Part shown: positions 48,881 to 57,988 of the stretch, piece after piece
Numbering within the stretch: position 1 is the first letter of the stretch
Layout of the letters: each line of letters opens with the position of its first letter
Source of the DNA: Halohasta litorea
GTDB taxonomy: Archaea; Halobacteriota; Halobacteria; Halobacteriales; Haloferacaceae
NCBI RefSeq assembly: GCF_024494645.1
Contig: NZ_JANHDJ010000002.1
Coordinates: forward strand, 558,001 to 622,000
Direction: 5' to 3'
Length of the DNA stretch: 64,000 nt
Position numbers and translations under genes: made by a program
The notes under the pieces: generated by a model
What the model saw: the letters and a program-made list of their open reading frames with translations, nothing else
The model's database searches: none
What the model was told of the DNA's origin: nothing

Positions 48881-51781
48881 TCACTGATTCGCTGCTCTGG
48901 CGGTGTCACATAAGGCCTCTAACTTTAACGGAGACAATTCTACATGCTCATCGTTAGCAGTGTAGAAGATCGTAATCGAAACATCTCGATCAGGATATGT
49001 CTCTGATGCGACGTGGTAGTACACGCTGAGTTGCTTCCGGTATTCGGCTTCGGCGTGACGGCTGAGGTCTGTTTTGTAATCGATGATATGGATCTGATCG
49101 GGTGTAATGACGAGTAGATCTATGATGCCAACAAGTGTGATTGGTGGCTCCGTATTGAGAGGGAGAATCGCTGTGATTTCTGGTTTGAACTCGCCATCAA
49201 ACGAATCGAGTAGCTTAGCAACGTTTTGTTGATCGCCTCCAACCGGTGAGACATCGGCACCTTGCACGTAATCTTCGGCGAACTGGTGAACTTCGTCTCC
49301 AAACTCGGTTCCTCGTCCCTCCTCTATGTCGTCGTACACGCTATCGTCCATAATGGCGTGGACACTCATTCGCTGCGGCCCTGACTGTTCAGGCACTGTG
49401 ATCGAAAACGTATCTTTCTCCATATCCTCAATCGTTCTGGGTTCGACAGATGGTTCAACTTCTACAGGGTCAACTGAGAGTTCGGTAAAGAATGGACTCG
49501 GCGACCCGCCAGCAGTCAGAACCAAGTGTCGTTTCGCCCGCGTTACTGCAACGTAGAACAGACGACGTTCCTCATCGTATGTCGATGGAAGACACCCTGT
49601 GAGAAGATTGTTAGGCCAGTGCTTGTAGACATACGGGTTACCGTTTGCCTCGCTGTACACGGACCGTTGTCTGAGACCCAATGGTTCCTGATACTGGATC
49701 GTTCCAGCAGACGGTTTCCCGTAGCTCGGGAACGCTCGTCGATTGATGTTCGCACAGAATACAATCGGGTATTCCAATCCTTTCGCGCTATGAATTGTTT
49801 GCAGTGTAACTGAGTCCTCTCCTGGACTCGAATCAATCTCAATCGTCGACCCTGCTTTGAGATTCGCTTCAAGATATGTGATAGCTTCACTCCGCGTCGA
49901 CAGCGTGGTTTCGACCATCCCGGTAAGCTCGCCAAGCAATCCATTTGCATACGCACCATCATACCCATACTCGTCGAATACGATCCGAGCCAACCCACCA
50001 ATCGTCTCACTCTCGCGTAAACGATCCCGGAACGTAGCCATCGCATCAGGATACGCTTCATCATCGAGAATCTCCTCGGCGTGTTGCAGTGTGTACCCGG
50101 CTTCTTCCAACACGGTCGCCCACCCTCGCTGGTCATCCGACTCGCAAATCCGGAGCCACGCCAACAACAACTTCGCCTGATCCGTATCGAACAGTTCAAC
50201 TCCGCCCTCGTATGCCATCGGAATCCCGTACTCGCCTGCCTTTTCGAGGAGATCCCTCGCAAACGACCGATTCCGAGAAAAGACCGCTATATCACTGTAC
50301 GATGGTTTCCCCAGCCGTTCGGCCTCGGCAGCTTCTTTTTCACCCTGCGACATTTCGTCTGTCGATGCCGGTTCATCCCGAACCTCGACACTGTACTCCT
50401 CATTCCCAACGACGTGCTGTATTTGATCCAGAATGAGTTCGATCTCATCCTCATGCGTTACCGCCTTGATCTGACTGTTGTCGACGTAATTCGTCGCGTC
50501 CAACGACGTCATCTCGTCTTCGATAGCTTCGACATCAACAGAATCTCCGTTCGTCGCTGGCACTGTCAGCGTCTCTCTTGCTAACGAGAGAATTGAGGCC
50601 GTCGAACGGTAATTCTTTTCGAGCGGAATCGTTTCTATCTCTGTTTCGTCGACAGAGTACGGAACTCGTGTCTCACCACGATTCAACTCCGATTTATATC
50701 GGGTGATCCGCTCGCCGAACTCTTGGATGTTTTTGATGCTAGTGTACTGGAACCCGTAGATGCTCTGCTGCCAGTCACCAACAACACAAATGTTGTTCTC
50801 GGCTGCAAGGAGTAGTGTGAGTTTGAACTGCAACTCATTGGTATCCTGGAATTCGTCAACCATGACGTACTCGTGGCGAACCTGCTCACGAACCGTTGCG
50901 TCCTCACTCAGCATAACGAACGCCAACACGAGCATGAGCCCCTGGGTGAGATAGTTGCGTTGTAGCGCATACTCCAGATATTCAAAGTACACGTCGTGCA
51001 CAAATTCGAGTAACTCGTCGCGGTCTTCATCGAAAGCCTGCTCGACCGAGTCACGATGCAGTTGGGTGTCTCCGAGAACATCCTCTGCTTTCGGTGCATC
51101 GGGTACGTACTCCGAATCAGTCCAACTCACAGACGACCGTGCATTTGATTGTGTCGGACCGTAGGCCCCTTCGTTTGGTTGATTCTCTTGTTCGAAGATA
51201 CTGATAAACGCTTCTCGATCTCCTGTGAGCGTGGACCCTGTCTCCTGATACCACCCATTGCGTTCAGGAATTACTCCCTTCGAAGCCAATTCCGTTGTCA
51301 GTGATCGGAGAGTACCGGGGTCGTTGATTGCCGCAAAGAGATGCTCGTACTCTGGATGTCGATCTTCGAACTGGGAAATGAATGTGTTGAATAGCTTCGA
51401 CTCTCGGATACCATCCTCAATTAGATCGAGTGACTGTGGAATCTGATCGTGAATTCCAAGCTCACTCGGTGTTTCATGACCGTACCGTCGAAGCAACTGA
51501 TAACAGTACCCGTGGAACGTGCTGATTGGGGCATCCTGTAGCTGCACAGGATCGTACGGTGACTGTTGGGCGATTCTATCGGCCATTTCCGCAGCCGCAT
51601 TCCGAGTGAATGTGACCAAGAGAATGTCTTCAGGCTCGATTCCTGGTTGTTCGAGGATATTTGCATACCGACGCGTGATAGAGAATGTTTTCCCGGTCCC
51701 TGCACCAGCATTGACGCGATAGATCCCGTCGGTACTCTCAATCAGTCGTCGTTGTTCTGTGTTTGGTGAAATTCCAGTCAT
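48881..51781 (-). CDS. UvrD/Rep-type helicase with C-terminal PD-(D/E)XK nuclease (AddA-like)
   Basis: 966 residues. All superfamily-1 motifs are intact: I NAGAGTGKT (24-32), Ia LLVTFTRNAAAEM, II DEFQDT (309-314), III GDWQQSIYGF (335-344), IV LEKNYRST, V TLQTIHSAKGLE, VI YVAVTRAKRH. The C-terminal region (about 840-950) is a RecB-family nuclease: GIIDLLVI, IIDYKTD (D-x-K, ~900) and QLSVYYHVA. Together an ATP-dependent DNA helicase-nuclease as in AddA. The ATG 51781 overlaps the stop of the upstream partner (51778), so both are made together. Flanked by repeats; likely recombination/repair or defence against foreign DNA. Confidence 0.9.
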   Translation of the reverse strand: MTGISPNTEQRRLIESTDGIYRVNAGAGTGKTFSITRRYANILEQPGIEPEDILLVTFTRNAAAEMADRIAQQSPYDPVQLQDAPISTFHGYCYQLLRRYGHETPSELGIHDQIPQSLDLIEDGIRESKLFNTFISQFEDRHPEYEHLFAAINDPGTLRSLTTELASKGVIPERNGWYQETGSTLTGDREAFISIFEQENQPNEGAYGPTQSNARSSVSWTDSEYVPDAPKAEDVLGDTQLHRDSVEQAFDEDRDELLEFVHDVYFEYLEYALQRNYLTQGLMLVLAFVMLSEDATVREQVRHEYVMVDEFQDTNELQFKLTLLLAAENNICVVGDWQQSIYGFQYTSIKNIQEFGERITRYKSELNRGETRVPYSVDETEIETIPLEKNYRSTASILSLARETLTVPATNGDSVDVEAIEDEMTSLDATNYVDNSQIKAVTHEDEIELILDQIQHVVGNEEYSVEVRDEPASTDEMSQGEKEAAEAERLGKPSYSDIAVFSRNRSFARDLLEKAGEYGIPMAYEGGVELFDTDQAKLLLAWLRICESDDQRGWATVLEEAGYTLQHAEEILDDEAYPDAMATFRDRLRESETIGGLARIVFDEYGYDGAYANGLLGELTGMVETTLSTRSEAITYLEANLKAGSTIEIDSSPGEDSVTLQTIHSAKGLEYPIVFCANINRRAFPSYGKPSAGTIQYQEPLGLRQRSVYSEANGNPYVYKHWPNNLLTGCLPSTYDEERRLFYVAVTRAKRHLVLTAGGSPSPFFTELSVDPVEVEPSVEPRTIEDMEKDTFSITVPEQSGPQRMSVHAIMDDSVYDDIEEGRGTEFGDEVHQFAEDYVQGADVSPVGGDQQNVAKLLDSFDGEFKPEITAILPLNTEPPITLVGIIDLLVITPDQIHIIDYKTDLSRHAEAEYRKQLSVYYHVASETYPDRDVSITIFYTANDEHVELSPLKLEALCDTARAANQ

Positions 51782-54369
51782 CGGTCTGTAAGAATCAGGT
51801 CACGGTGGTCAACTCGATCCCAGTTTGGCCCATCCTCTCGGTAGGCAACCGGGAACCGGTCTTGACGGTACTCGTTCAGCGCAGTAAGTTGCTCATCGAC
51901 AAACGCTTCGAACGCATCGAGATCGGACTTCAGAACATATCCTGACGGCACGTCATCAAGATCATCAATAACCAGCCTACACCCCTCACGCACATACTTG
52001 TGCGGCCCAACGTGATCCTGAGCGTACTCAATAAAGGCTTCAGTCACTCTGTGACGTTGATCAGGGTCTTCACCGGCTCGCGGAAGTTCGTGAGTTTCGA
52101 AAAACTCCCTGTATGCCTCATACCCGAGTTTGTACAGTGTTTTGCACCGATCATTCGAATCAGCAAAGTCAGTTACTGTTTCGAACGTCTCCCGACGTGC
52201 GACGAACTCACCGAACCGTGCTGGAACATACGTAATGGTCGTCACGAGATCCGCTGGCTCTGGAGGATTCCCTCTGATGGTTTCATCAGTGTCGTGGAGC
52301 AGGTGCACAAAGTGCATATTTAGCTGCTCGTCTGGACGCTCTTCACGATGTTTAGCAAGGTAGACGAGCGCTTGGAAATTAGGGTACTCGTCGACGGGAT
52401 CAATCGCCGCAGAGTCCAGGATATCTGCAGCACTGTCCTTACTCCCCGATTTGTAATCGACCAACGTGGTAGTATCCTGGATTAGATCGATGTACCCATG
52501 CATTCCGATGGAGGGAGATTCGAACCATCGTTCGGTGAGTGGTGAGTCACAATCAACGCCCAGTGTATTAGCGAGCTCATTTTCACGGTCCAAGAAATCG
52601 TACGTCTCATACTCACCCCCGGAAGCAGGGTTCGCATCCAGATACGCTGTGATGGCATCAAGACCGAGTTCCAAATGCGTTCGCTGCACAGCTCGCTTCG
52701 AATCACCCAGATACGGATCTAACTGAGTACACATCGCATCCAGAACCCTCTCACGCTGATCTTCAAGCACAGACGGATCTGCGACATAGATCTCAGCGGC
52801 TTCGTGAAGCACCGTCCCTCGCGCCATCGGAAGCACCTCGGGAGAATCGACTAACCGGTCAAAATACGCATCCCGAGGCGAGTTCACGAGCGACTTCAAC
52901 CGAGACTGACTCACTGTTTCAACATCTTCGTGCGGTGTTGTGGACGCATCCGGCTCAGCAAATGGTGCTGTTTGCGGTGTGCTCGGTACACCGTTGTGAC
53001 GCGTGTGCGGAAGATCATCGAACGTCTCGAAGGATTCATCGAGGAGTCGACGGAGATACACGCACGGTGTAACGTCACTGCCTGCCTGAGTCTCCTGGAC
53101 AAAATAGTACCGTTGCTCCCCGTTCTGAAGCAATCGTTCGAACCGTGTGAGATCGTGTTCGAGATAATCGGTCTGATCTATCCACGGGTACTCCGGTGGT
53201 GTCTGCGCCCAGTCTGGGCCGAGACCAATGTAGAACACAACCGGCCGGTCAACATACGCTGTCGACGTTGCTCCTGCCAACAGAACCCCATCCGACGCAT
53301 CCGTCTCGGTCGGAACAGAGAACGCATTCAGATAGTACTGGAAGCGCGTCACTCGTTCTTCGGTCACCGAGTCATCGATCATCCCGAGTTCATCGAATTC
53401 ACGCCGGAGATCGGTGAGCTTCGTCTCAGCGATTGACTCATACACAGTGACAACATCACGGAACGTCCCGTTCTCAACAGCCTCCCGAAACTCCACGTAG
53501 GAACTAAGTTGACCACTGGAAAGTGAGTCAACACGCTGTTGTTCGATACCACGAGGGATTTCAATCCCTGCCGTAGTGAGTACGGGCCGAATGTCCGAGA
53601 CACGTTGGTCTGCCCCGGCAAACGTTGTTTCCAGCAACCGGAGGAACGCTCTCACATCCTCATCATCTTCGAATCCTGGACCACCACGGTACGGTATCTC
53701 TCGTGCTTCAAGCGCCGATTCAATCAAAGCACTGTACAAACTATCTTCGACAAGAACGATCCCGAATTGGTCAGCCGTTTCCGGATCGATTTGATCAACG
53801 ATAGTCGACACAATTGATGTCGCAGACGAGAATATCCTCAGTTCGGGAAACGAAACGTGACTACTACTCAATGATGAATGCGTCTCATACTCTGTTTGTG
53901 GTGGGAGAATACTCCGATCTAGCTCAGAGAGGTGATCTTCGTCAATAACTGCAATATCTTGGTCTGCAGAGAGACTCATGCGTTCGGTGGCCAAGTAACT
54001 ACTTTGTAACTCTCCTAACATCGATACAACGGACCGTATTGCAGGCGTGTCAAACTCAGGGTACGCAAGGATCCCGTCTCGGTCACCGGTCGCGGTCCAA
54101 CAGTCAATACAGAGTTCGAGTGCCCTAACAGCCTGTTTCCACGACAAATCGGTCTCTGCAATAATCTCAAAAAACAGCGATCTAATATCATCTGGGAACA
54201 TTTCCTGAACAGCATGGCTGCGAGGCGTAGCAGATAATCGACCGATTCGAGGTGTCTTCACTCGATTATCGAGCGCGAGTGCAAGCGGTGCTTCGTCAGT
54301 AAGAACAGTATCATATTCAGCAACCACTGAATAGAGTTGGTCGATTGACCGGGCTTCCCGTAATGGCAC
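51778..54369 (-). CDS. AddB-like protein with PD-(D/E)XK nuclease domain
   Basis: 863 residues, GTG start at 54369. The N-terminal ~450 residues look like a helicase fold without a Walker A motif (as in AddB/RexB, the structural arm). The C-terminal part holds the nuclease: SRLKSLVNSPRDAYFDRLV (about 500), GTVLHEAAEIY (His), MHGYIDLIQDTTTLVDYKSGSK (G-x-I-D and D-Y-K, about 620-645) and YPNFQALVYLAKH (Q). No Cys cluster for the AddB 4Fe-4S is evident. First gene of the two-gene unit with the UvrD/AddA-like partner. Moderate GC, unlike the AT-rich genes before it. Confidence 0.82.
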   Translation of the reverse strand: MPLREARSIDQLYSVVAEYDTVLTDEAPLALALDNRVKTPRIGRLSATPRSHAVQEMFPDDIRSLFFEIIAETDLSWKQAVRALELCIDCWTATGDRDGILAYPEFDTPAIRSVVSMLGELQSSYLATERMSLSADQDIAVIDEDHLSELDRSILPPQTEYETHSSLSSSHVSFPELRIFSSATSIVSTIVDQIDPETADQFGIVLVEDSLYSALIESALEAREIPYRGGPGFEDDEDVRAFLRLLETTFAGADQRVSDIRPVLTTAGIEIPRGIEQQRVDSLSSGQLSSYVEFREAVENGTFRDVVTVYESIAETKLTDLRREFDELGMIDDSVTEERVTRFQYYLNAFSVPTETDASDGVLLAGATSTAYVDRPVVFYIGLGPDWAQTPPEYPWIDQTDYLEHDLTRFERLLQNGEQRYYFVQETQAGSDVTPCVYLRRLLDESFETFDDLPHTRHNGVPSTPQTAPFAEPDASTTPHEDVETVSQSRLKSLVNSPRDAYFDRLVDSPEVLPMARGTVLHEAAEIYVADPSVLEDQRERVLDAMCTQLDPYLGDSKRAVQRTHLELGLDAITAYLDANPASGGEYETYDFLDRENELANTLGVDCDSPLTERWFESPSIGMHGYIDLIQDTTTLVDYKSGSKDSAADILDSAAIDPVDEYPNFQALVYLAKHREERPDEQLNMHFVHLLHDTDETIRGNPPEPADLVTTITYVPARFGEFVARRETFETVTDFADSNDRCKTLYKLGYEAYREFFETHELPRAGEDPDQRHRVTEAFIEYAQDHVGPHKYVREGCRLVIDDLDDVPSGYVLKSDLDAFEAFVDEQLTALNEYRQDRFPVAYREDGPNWDRVDHRDLILTDR

Positions 54370-54548
54370 ACTCGAACAAGCAAACCCACCTACTTGTACT
54401 TACTCCGAAAGCAACAGGTCAATATCACCGTATCCACACGGGGGGTGTCCGCAATTATAGAGATTCAAGGAAAATACTGGTGGCTTCAGACACCAGATGA
54501 ATCCCACAATTCAAGTCACAAACCACCGTATAGAAGGTTGTGCATGGA

Positions 54549-54790
54549 CAATTGGCAGTTGACTCGGTGTTTGCCACGGTCTTCGACCGAGAACAAAACG
54601 TAAGCCGACCATGCCGACAGTCACAAAACAATCAGGTAACTCGAAGCCCTCTGAGGGGTACGAGTAACGGCTTCGTGGCAGAGCCACTGGTTGACTGTCC
54701 AGTAAACCTTAGACTCTCAACCTTCAGGATTGACCTGCTCGGCTAACGCCGGGTAAGAGGCCCGCGCCTTTAGGCGCGGGAGGATGTCAC
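54549..54790 (+). mobile_element. IS200/IS605-type right-end remnant without tnpB (contains repeat B)
   Basis: Repeat B (54549-54635) continues into a structured stretch ending in hairpin CCCGCGCC-TTTA-GGCGCGGG (54761-54780) and AGGATGTCAC (54781-54790). A perfect-stem hairpin followed by GAGGATGTCA is the typical right end of haloarchaeal IS605/IS1341 elements. No tnpA or tnpB lies beside it. The remaining part of the 535-bp gap (54370-54548) contains the helicase-nuclease promoter region and nothing else I can identify. Confidence 0.6.
54642..54790 (+). ncRNA. Omega-RNA-like transcript candidate at the IS605-type end
   Basis: Paired elements in order: CGAAGCC (54642-54648) with GGCTTCG (54669-54675), TGGC-AGA-GCCA (54676-54686) and the terminal 8-bp hairpin (54761-54780) followed by GAGGATGTCA. 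In TnpB systems the RNA scaffold occupies exactly this right end and the guide is the adjacent ~20 bases, here from about 54791. Transcription is not shown and tnpB is absent locally. Confidence 0.4.
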
Positions 54791-54842
54791 CCAGCTTCAC
54801 AACAACTTTGAATCGACCTGTGGAGACTGCGTTCCCGTTTGA

Positions 54843-54900
54843 TGTGCAAGCTCTGTGCAAACGCCGAAATTATTATCTTTCTGTGTGCAGAACTTGCACA
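54843..54900 (+). promoter_or_regulatory. Operator pair of the RHH-PIN toxin-antitoxin module
   Basis: TGTGCAAGCTCTGTGCA (54843-54859) and, inverted, TGTGCAGAACTTGCACA (54884-54900) flank the TATA-like TTATTATC. The second ends 4 bp before the antitoxin ATG (54905). The pair fits autorepression by a ribbon-helix-helix antitoxin. Confidence 0.55.
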
Positions 54901-54904
54901 TAGA

Positions 54905-55273
54905 ATGAGTGCAAGTGACGATCCCAGACGAGTCCATTTCCAGTCCCCGGAATACCTCGTCGAGCGGCTCGATGCGATTGCTGACCTCTTCGACAAGGAT
55001 CGAACGGACGTCCTTGTTGAGGCTATGCGAGAGTATATAGAGGATACCGCCGACAGCGAGACGTTCCAAGAATTGGTCGCTGCGAAGTATTACGATGACC
55101 AACTGGATTTCGAAACAGTAAAACAGCTCGTCGGCGCTGAGACCGCCCAACGACTACGGCTTCTCAAATCTGACTTAGCAGACGAACCGCTCGATATTGC
55201 TGCGCCGGATGACGTCGACATCTATGATGCGGAAGCAACGACAGTCGTGACTGATGATGTCGACGACCGATGA
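54905..55273 (+). CDS. Ribbon-helix-helix antitoxin
   Basis: 122 residues from ATG 54905. N-terminal RHH: RRVHFQSPEYLVERLDAIADLFDKDRTDVLVEAMREYI (about residues 8-46), the beta strand being RVHFQS. The C-terminal half is acidic and would wrap the toxin. Stop overlaps the start of the PIN gene (ATGA at 55270-55273), so the pair is coupled. The promoter has two inverted operator copies. Confidence 0.85.
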   Translation: MSASDDPRRVHFQSPEYLVERLDAIADLFDKDRTDVLVEAMREYIEDTADSETFQELVAAKYYDDQLDFETVKQLVGAETAQRLRLLKSDLADEPLDIAAPDDVDIYDAEATTVVTDDVDDR

Positions 55274-55839
55274 GTGGGTCACGCCTACGAACGGTTGTCG
55301 CCGATACGAGCGCACTGGTAAGTCTCGCCGTTCCGCGTGCTGACGAAGCCTACGATACGACGACCGCACCGGATCCGCTTCAGTATCTGCTTACCGCCTG
55401 TGAGGTTGCTGTCCCACCCGAAGTCGTCTCGGAGCTCCAGGACATCACACAGTACCAGGATATCCACAGTGCTGCTGCTACCAACGTTCTCGCTGCCCAG
55501 GACTACTTCACAGTCGAAGATCCGTATGCACGGTCGGATACCGCCGAAGCGAGACCAACATTCGGACTTGACGATGGCGAAACGGATGGAATCGTTCTTG
55601 CGAATGCACTCGGTGTCGACGGGTTTCTGACAGACGAATTCGGTGGGACAAATTTTGCACTCATCCATGCCGTCCTCCGGGGACCACGGATTGTGCCAAC
55701 ACCACGGTTGATCTGTGATCACGCACGGAACGGACATATGACTCACTCGGAGGCACAATCACTCATTACGAATATCGGTCTGTATCGGAGCTGGGACAAC
55801 AGTCCCTACGTCAGTCAGGTGCTGTCTCTATTGGACTGA
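55270..55839 (+). CDS. PIN-domain nuclease toxin
   Basis: 189 residues. PIN fold acidic residues: D12 in VVADTSALVSLA, E/D in LDDGETDGIVLA (about 103-110) and D in GFLTDEFGG (about 120). Mg-dependent RNase of VapC type. Longer than typical VapC (~130), with a C-terminal helical extension. Translationally coupled to the RHH antitoxin; this RHH+PIN pair is a recurrent haloarchaeal type. Confidence 0.85.
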   Translation: MSGSRLRTVVADTSALVSLAVPRADEAYDTTTAPDPLQYLLTACEVAVPPEVVSELQDITQYQDIHSAAATNVLAAQDYFTVEDPYARSDTAEARPTFGLDDGETDGIVLANALGVDGFLTDEFGGTNFALIHAVLRGPRIVPTPRLICDHARNGHMTHSEAQSLITNIGLYRSWDNSPYVSQVLSLLD

Positions 55840-56008
55840 TTATGTATACCAGAGGGCCCAGAAAATCAACACGCCCTGCAAGGGGAATCGACCTCACCGA
55901 ACGAGTTCGGACGGATCGCCACCACCTGGCATTCCCTCGATGACAACTCCTGCACGACAAAATGTAAGCCACTGACTTCATTCATACAGAGCCCATTATA
56001 CAGCTATT

Positions 56009-56623
56009 ATGCCGCAAGTCTTCTCCGAGACAGATCGTGCAAAGATCGATAGTAGCAACGACGAGTCCTTCTATCGGTCACCACGCTTTGTCACCCACGC
56101 AGATGATCCATTCTGTTCCCGATTGACTGACCTGTATGCGTCTGTGATGTCTCCCGGAGATCGGGTTTTCGATGCGATGAGCAGTTGGATTTCCTTCTTC
56201 CCTCCGCTGTCATTCGACCGCGTCGTCGGCCACGGCCTCAACAGGGCCGAACTCGAAGCCAACGAGCAGCTCGATGAGTTCTTCCTCCAGGATTTCAACA
56301 CCACTCAGAGACTTCCACTGGACGACGCGCAGTTCGATGTCGTCTGTTGTGCTCTCTCGGTACAGTATCTCCAGTATCCTGGTCCGATATTCAGCGAGTT
56401 CGAACGGATACTTTCACCCAGTGGAACCGCAGTCGTGAGTTTCACGAATCGTATGTTCCCGACAAAGGCTGTCCATGCATGGCGAACGCGGTCGATGAAC
56501 GAGCGGGCCTCACTCGTCGAGGAGTATTTCACCGCAAGCGAGTTCACTCATTCTGAGCGTGTCGTCGACCATCTTGGCAACGATCCGTTCTACGCCGTTG
56601 TAGGGTATACAGGTTCTAAATAA
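56009..56623 (+). CDS. Class I SAM-dependent methyltransferase with atypical motif I
   Basis: 204 residues. Methyltransferase-11-like: FDVVCCALSVQYLQYP (motif IV region) and ILSPSGTAVVSFTNRMFP (post-motif). But motif I reads DRVFDAMSSWISFFP instead of the usual E/D-x-G-x-G, so cofactor binding may be altered; haloarchaeal relatives share this. The substrate is unknown. It follows the RHH-PIN module by 169 bp with no clear tie. Confidence 0.75.
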   Translation: MPQVFSETDRAKIDSSNDESFYRSPRFVTHADDPFCSRLTDLYASVMSPGDRVFDAMSSWISFFPPLSFDRVVGHGLNRAELEANEQLDEFFLQDFNTTQRLPLDDAQFDVVCCALSVQYLQYPGPIFSEFERILSPSGTAVVSFTNRMFPTKAVHAWRTRSMNERASLVEEYFTASEFTHSERVVDHLGNDPFYAVVGYTGSK

Positions 56624-56719
56624 TGTCTCTGCCCCAGTGAGAGGATATACAGGACAGGTGAGTGCAAGTTTGATTTCACCTAACCCTACATACTTACGAC
56701 AAGTAGTGTAACGGAAATT

Positions 56720-57988
56720 GTGACTACTGCTGACCACCCGCCTCAGCAATCATCGGCAGGAGATACTAACAGACCACCCCCAGAATCAGCTACGAGTCGT
56801 CTCGGCCGTCGACGACTACTTGCAGTCACCGGGAGTACAATAGGGAGCACACTGAGTGGCTGCATTTCGATTGGCCAGAATGAGTCGACGGCCCCACTGC
56901 ATACCGGCAATTGGCACTCATTCGGGAACGGTCCTCGAAACACGAATCACGTCTCAGGCGGCACACCCAAACCACAGAGCTACGAGGTACTCACACCGGC
57001 TGGATGGATCTACACACCCCCAGTAGTACACGATGGCATCGTCTACTTCGCTACCGACCGAGAAGTCGTTGCACTCGGGACAGCAGGAACCGAGCAGTGG
57101 ACCCATCAGTTAGAACAGGACGTCTCCGGTGCGCCTTGTCTCGATCCGGATCGTCGACGGCTCTACGTCCCCACCCAGATCACTGGATCAGCTGACGATG
57201 TCTCACAACGTGCCATGGTGAGTGTGTTTTCGCTTTCAGAGGGCGACCTGCTCAATACATATCGGGTCGGGACTGAGAAAACATACGGTGCGACCGTCGT
57301 AGACGGCGATATCTTCGTCAGGAGTGACTCAGCCTGCCTCAGACTGGCTGCCGATGGCACCGAGCGCTGGCGACAGTCGCTTGAACCCCTCGTCTATGAT
57401 GAGTACAATCTCGGCGATTCAACAGCCACACAGATCGTCCCCGCAGTCGACGGCGACGGTGTCTATATCCCAGATCGCAACGCGATTGTGAAACTCGACC
57501 GTGAGAGTGGCGACGAACGGTTTCGTATCCCGGTTGACACCGCCTATGCGGCTCCGACAGTCGACGACGACGGTATCATTCAGACTGGCTGGCAAGAAAC
57601 CGTTGGGATAACTCCGTCTGGGGACGTTCGGTGGCGACGAGACCTCCAGAGTCGTTCGGCAGCAGCAGCCAGTGATGACGAAATATATGTGATTTCGAGC
57701 GATCTCCATTGTCTCACAGCAGACACAGGAGAGACGAAGTGGCAGGCACACCTCCCGAGTGAGGGGACAGCTGCGCCTGTTGTTACAGACGACAGCATCA
57801 TTGTGGTCTCGGGTGATGTCCGTGTGTTTCGGAGGAGCACCGACGGCATACTCAGCGGTGATCGAAAGCGGTGGGAGTATTCTGACGTCCATACCCACGA
57901 CTACGCCTCTCCGGTGGTCGCAGCGGGACGAATCTTCGTCTCAGGACCGTTTGGACTGCTCGCACTCAATCCAGAGGGTGACCAATGA
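56720..57988 (+). CDS. PQQ-type beta-propeller lipoprotein
   Basis: 422 residues, GTG start at 56720. Twin-Arg signal GRRRLLAVTG and lipobox TLSGC around residue 52 anchor it outside. The body is a series of PQQ-like blades ending in typical W/A-A/G-x-D strands: GIVYFATDREVVALGTAGTEQWTH, GDIFVRSDSACLRLAADGTERWRQ, GVYIPDRNAIVKLDRESGDERFR, DDEIYVISSDLHCLTADTGETKWQ, GRIFVSGPFGLLALN. Binding or scaffold role rather than dehydrogenase. Stop overlaps the next lipoprotein (ATGA), so both act together at the cell surface. Confidence 0.85.
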   Translation: MTTADHPPQQSSAGDTNRPPPESATSRLGRRRLLAVTGSTIGSTLSGCISIGQNESTAPLHTGNWHSFGNGPRNTNHVSGGTPKPQSYEVLTPAGWIYTPPVVHDGIVYFATDREVVALGTAGTEQWTHQLEQDVSGAPCLDPDRRRLYVPTQITGSADDVSQRAMVSVFSLSEGDLLNTYRVGTEKTYGATVVDGDIFVRSDSACLRLAADGTERWRQSLEPLVYDEYNLGDSTATQIVPAVDGDGVYIPDRNAIVKLDRESGDERFRIPVDTAYAAPTVDDDGIIQTGWQETVGITPSGDVRWRRDLQSRSAAAASDDEIYVISSDLHCLTADTGETKWQAHLPSEGTAAPVVTDDSIIVVSGDVRVFRRSTDGILSGDRKRWEYSDVHTHDYASPVVAAGRIFVSGPFGLLALNPEGDQ

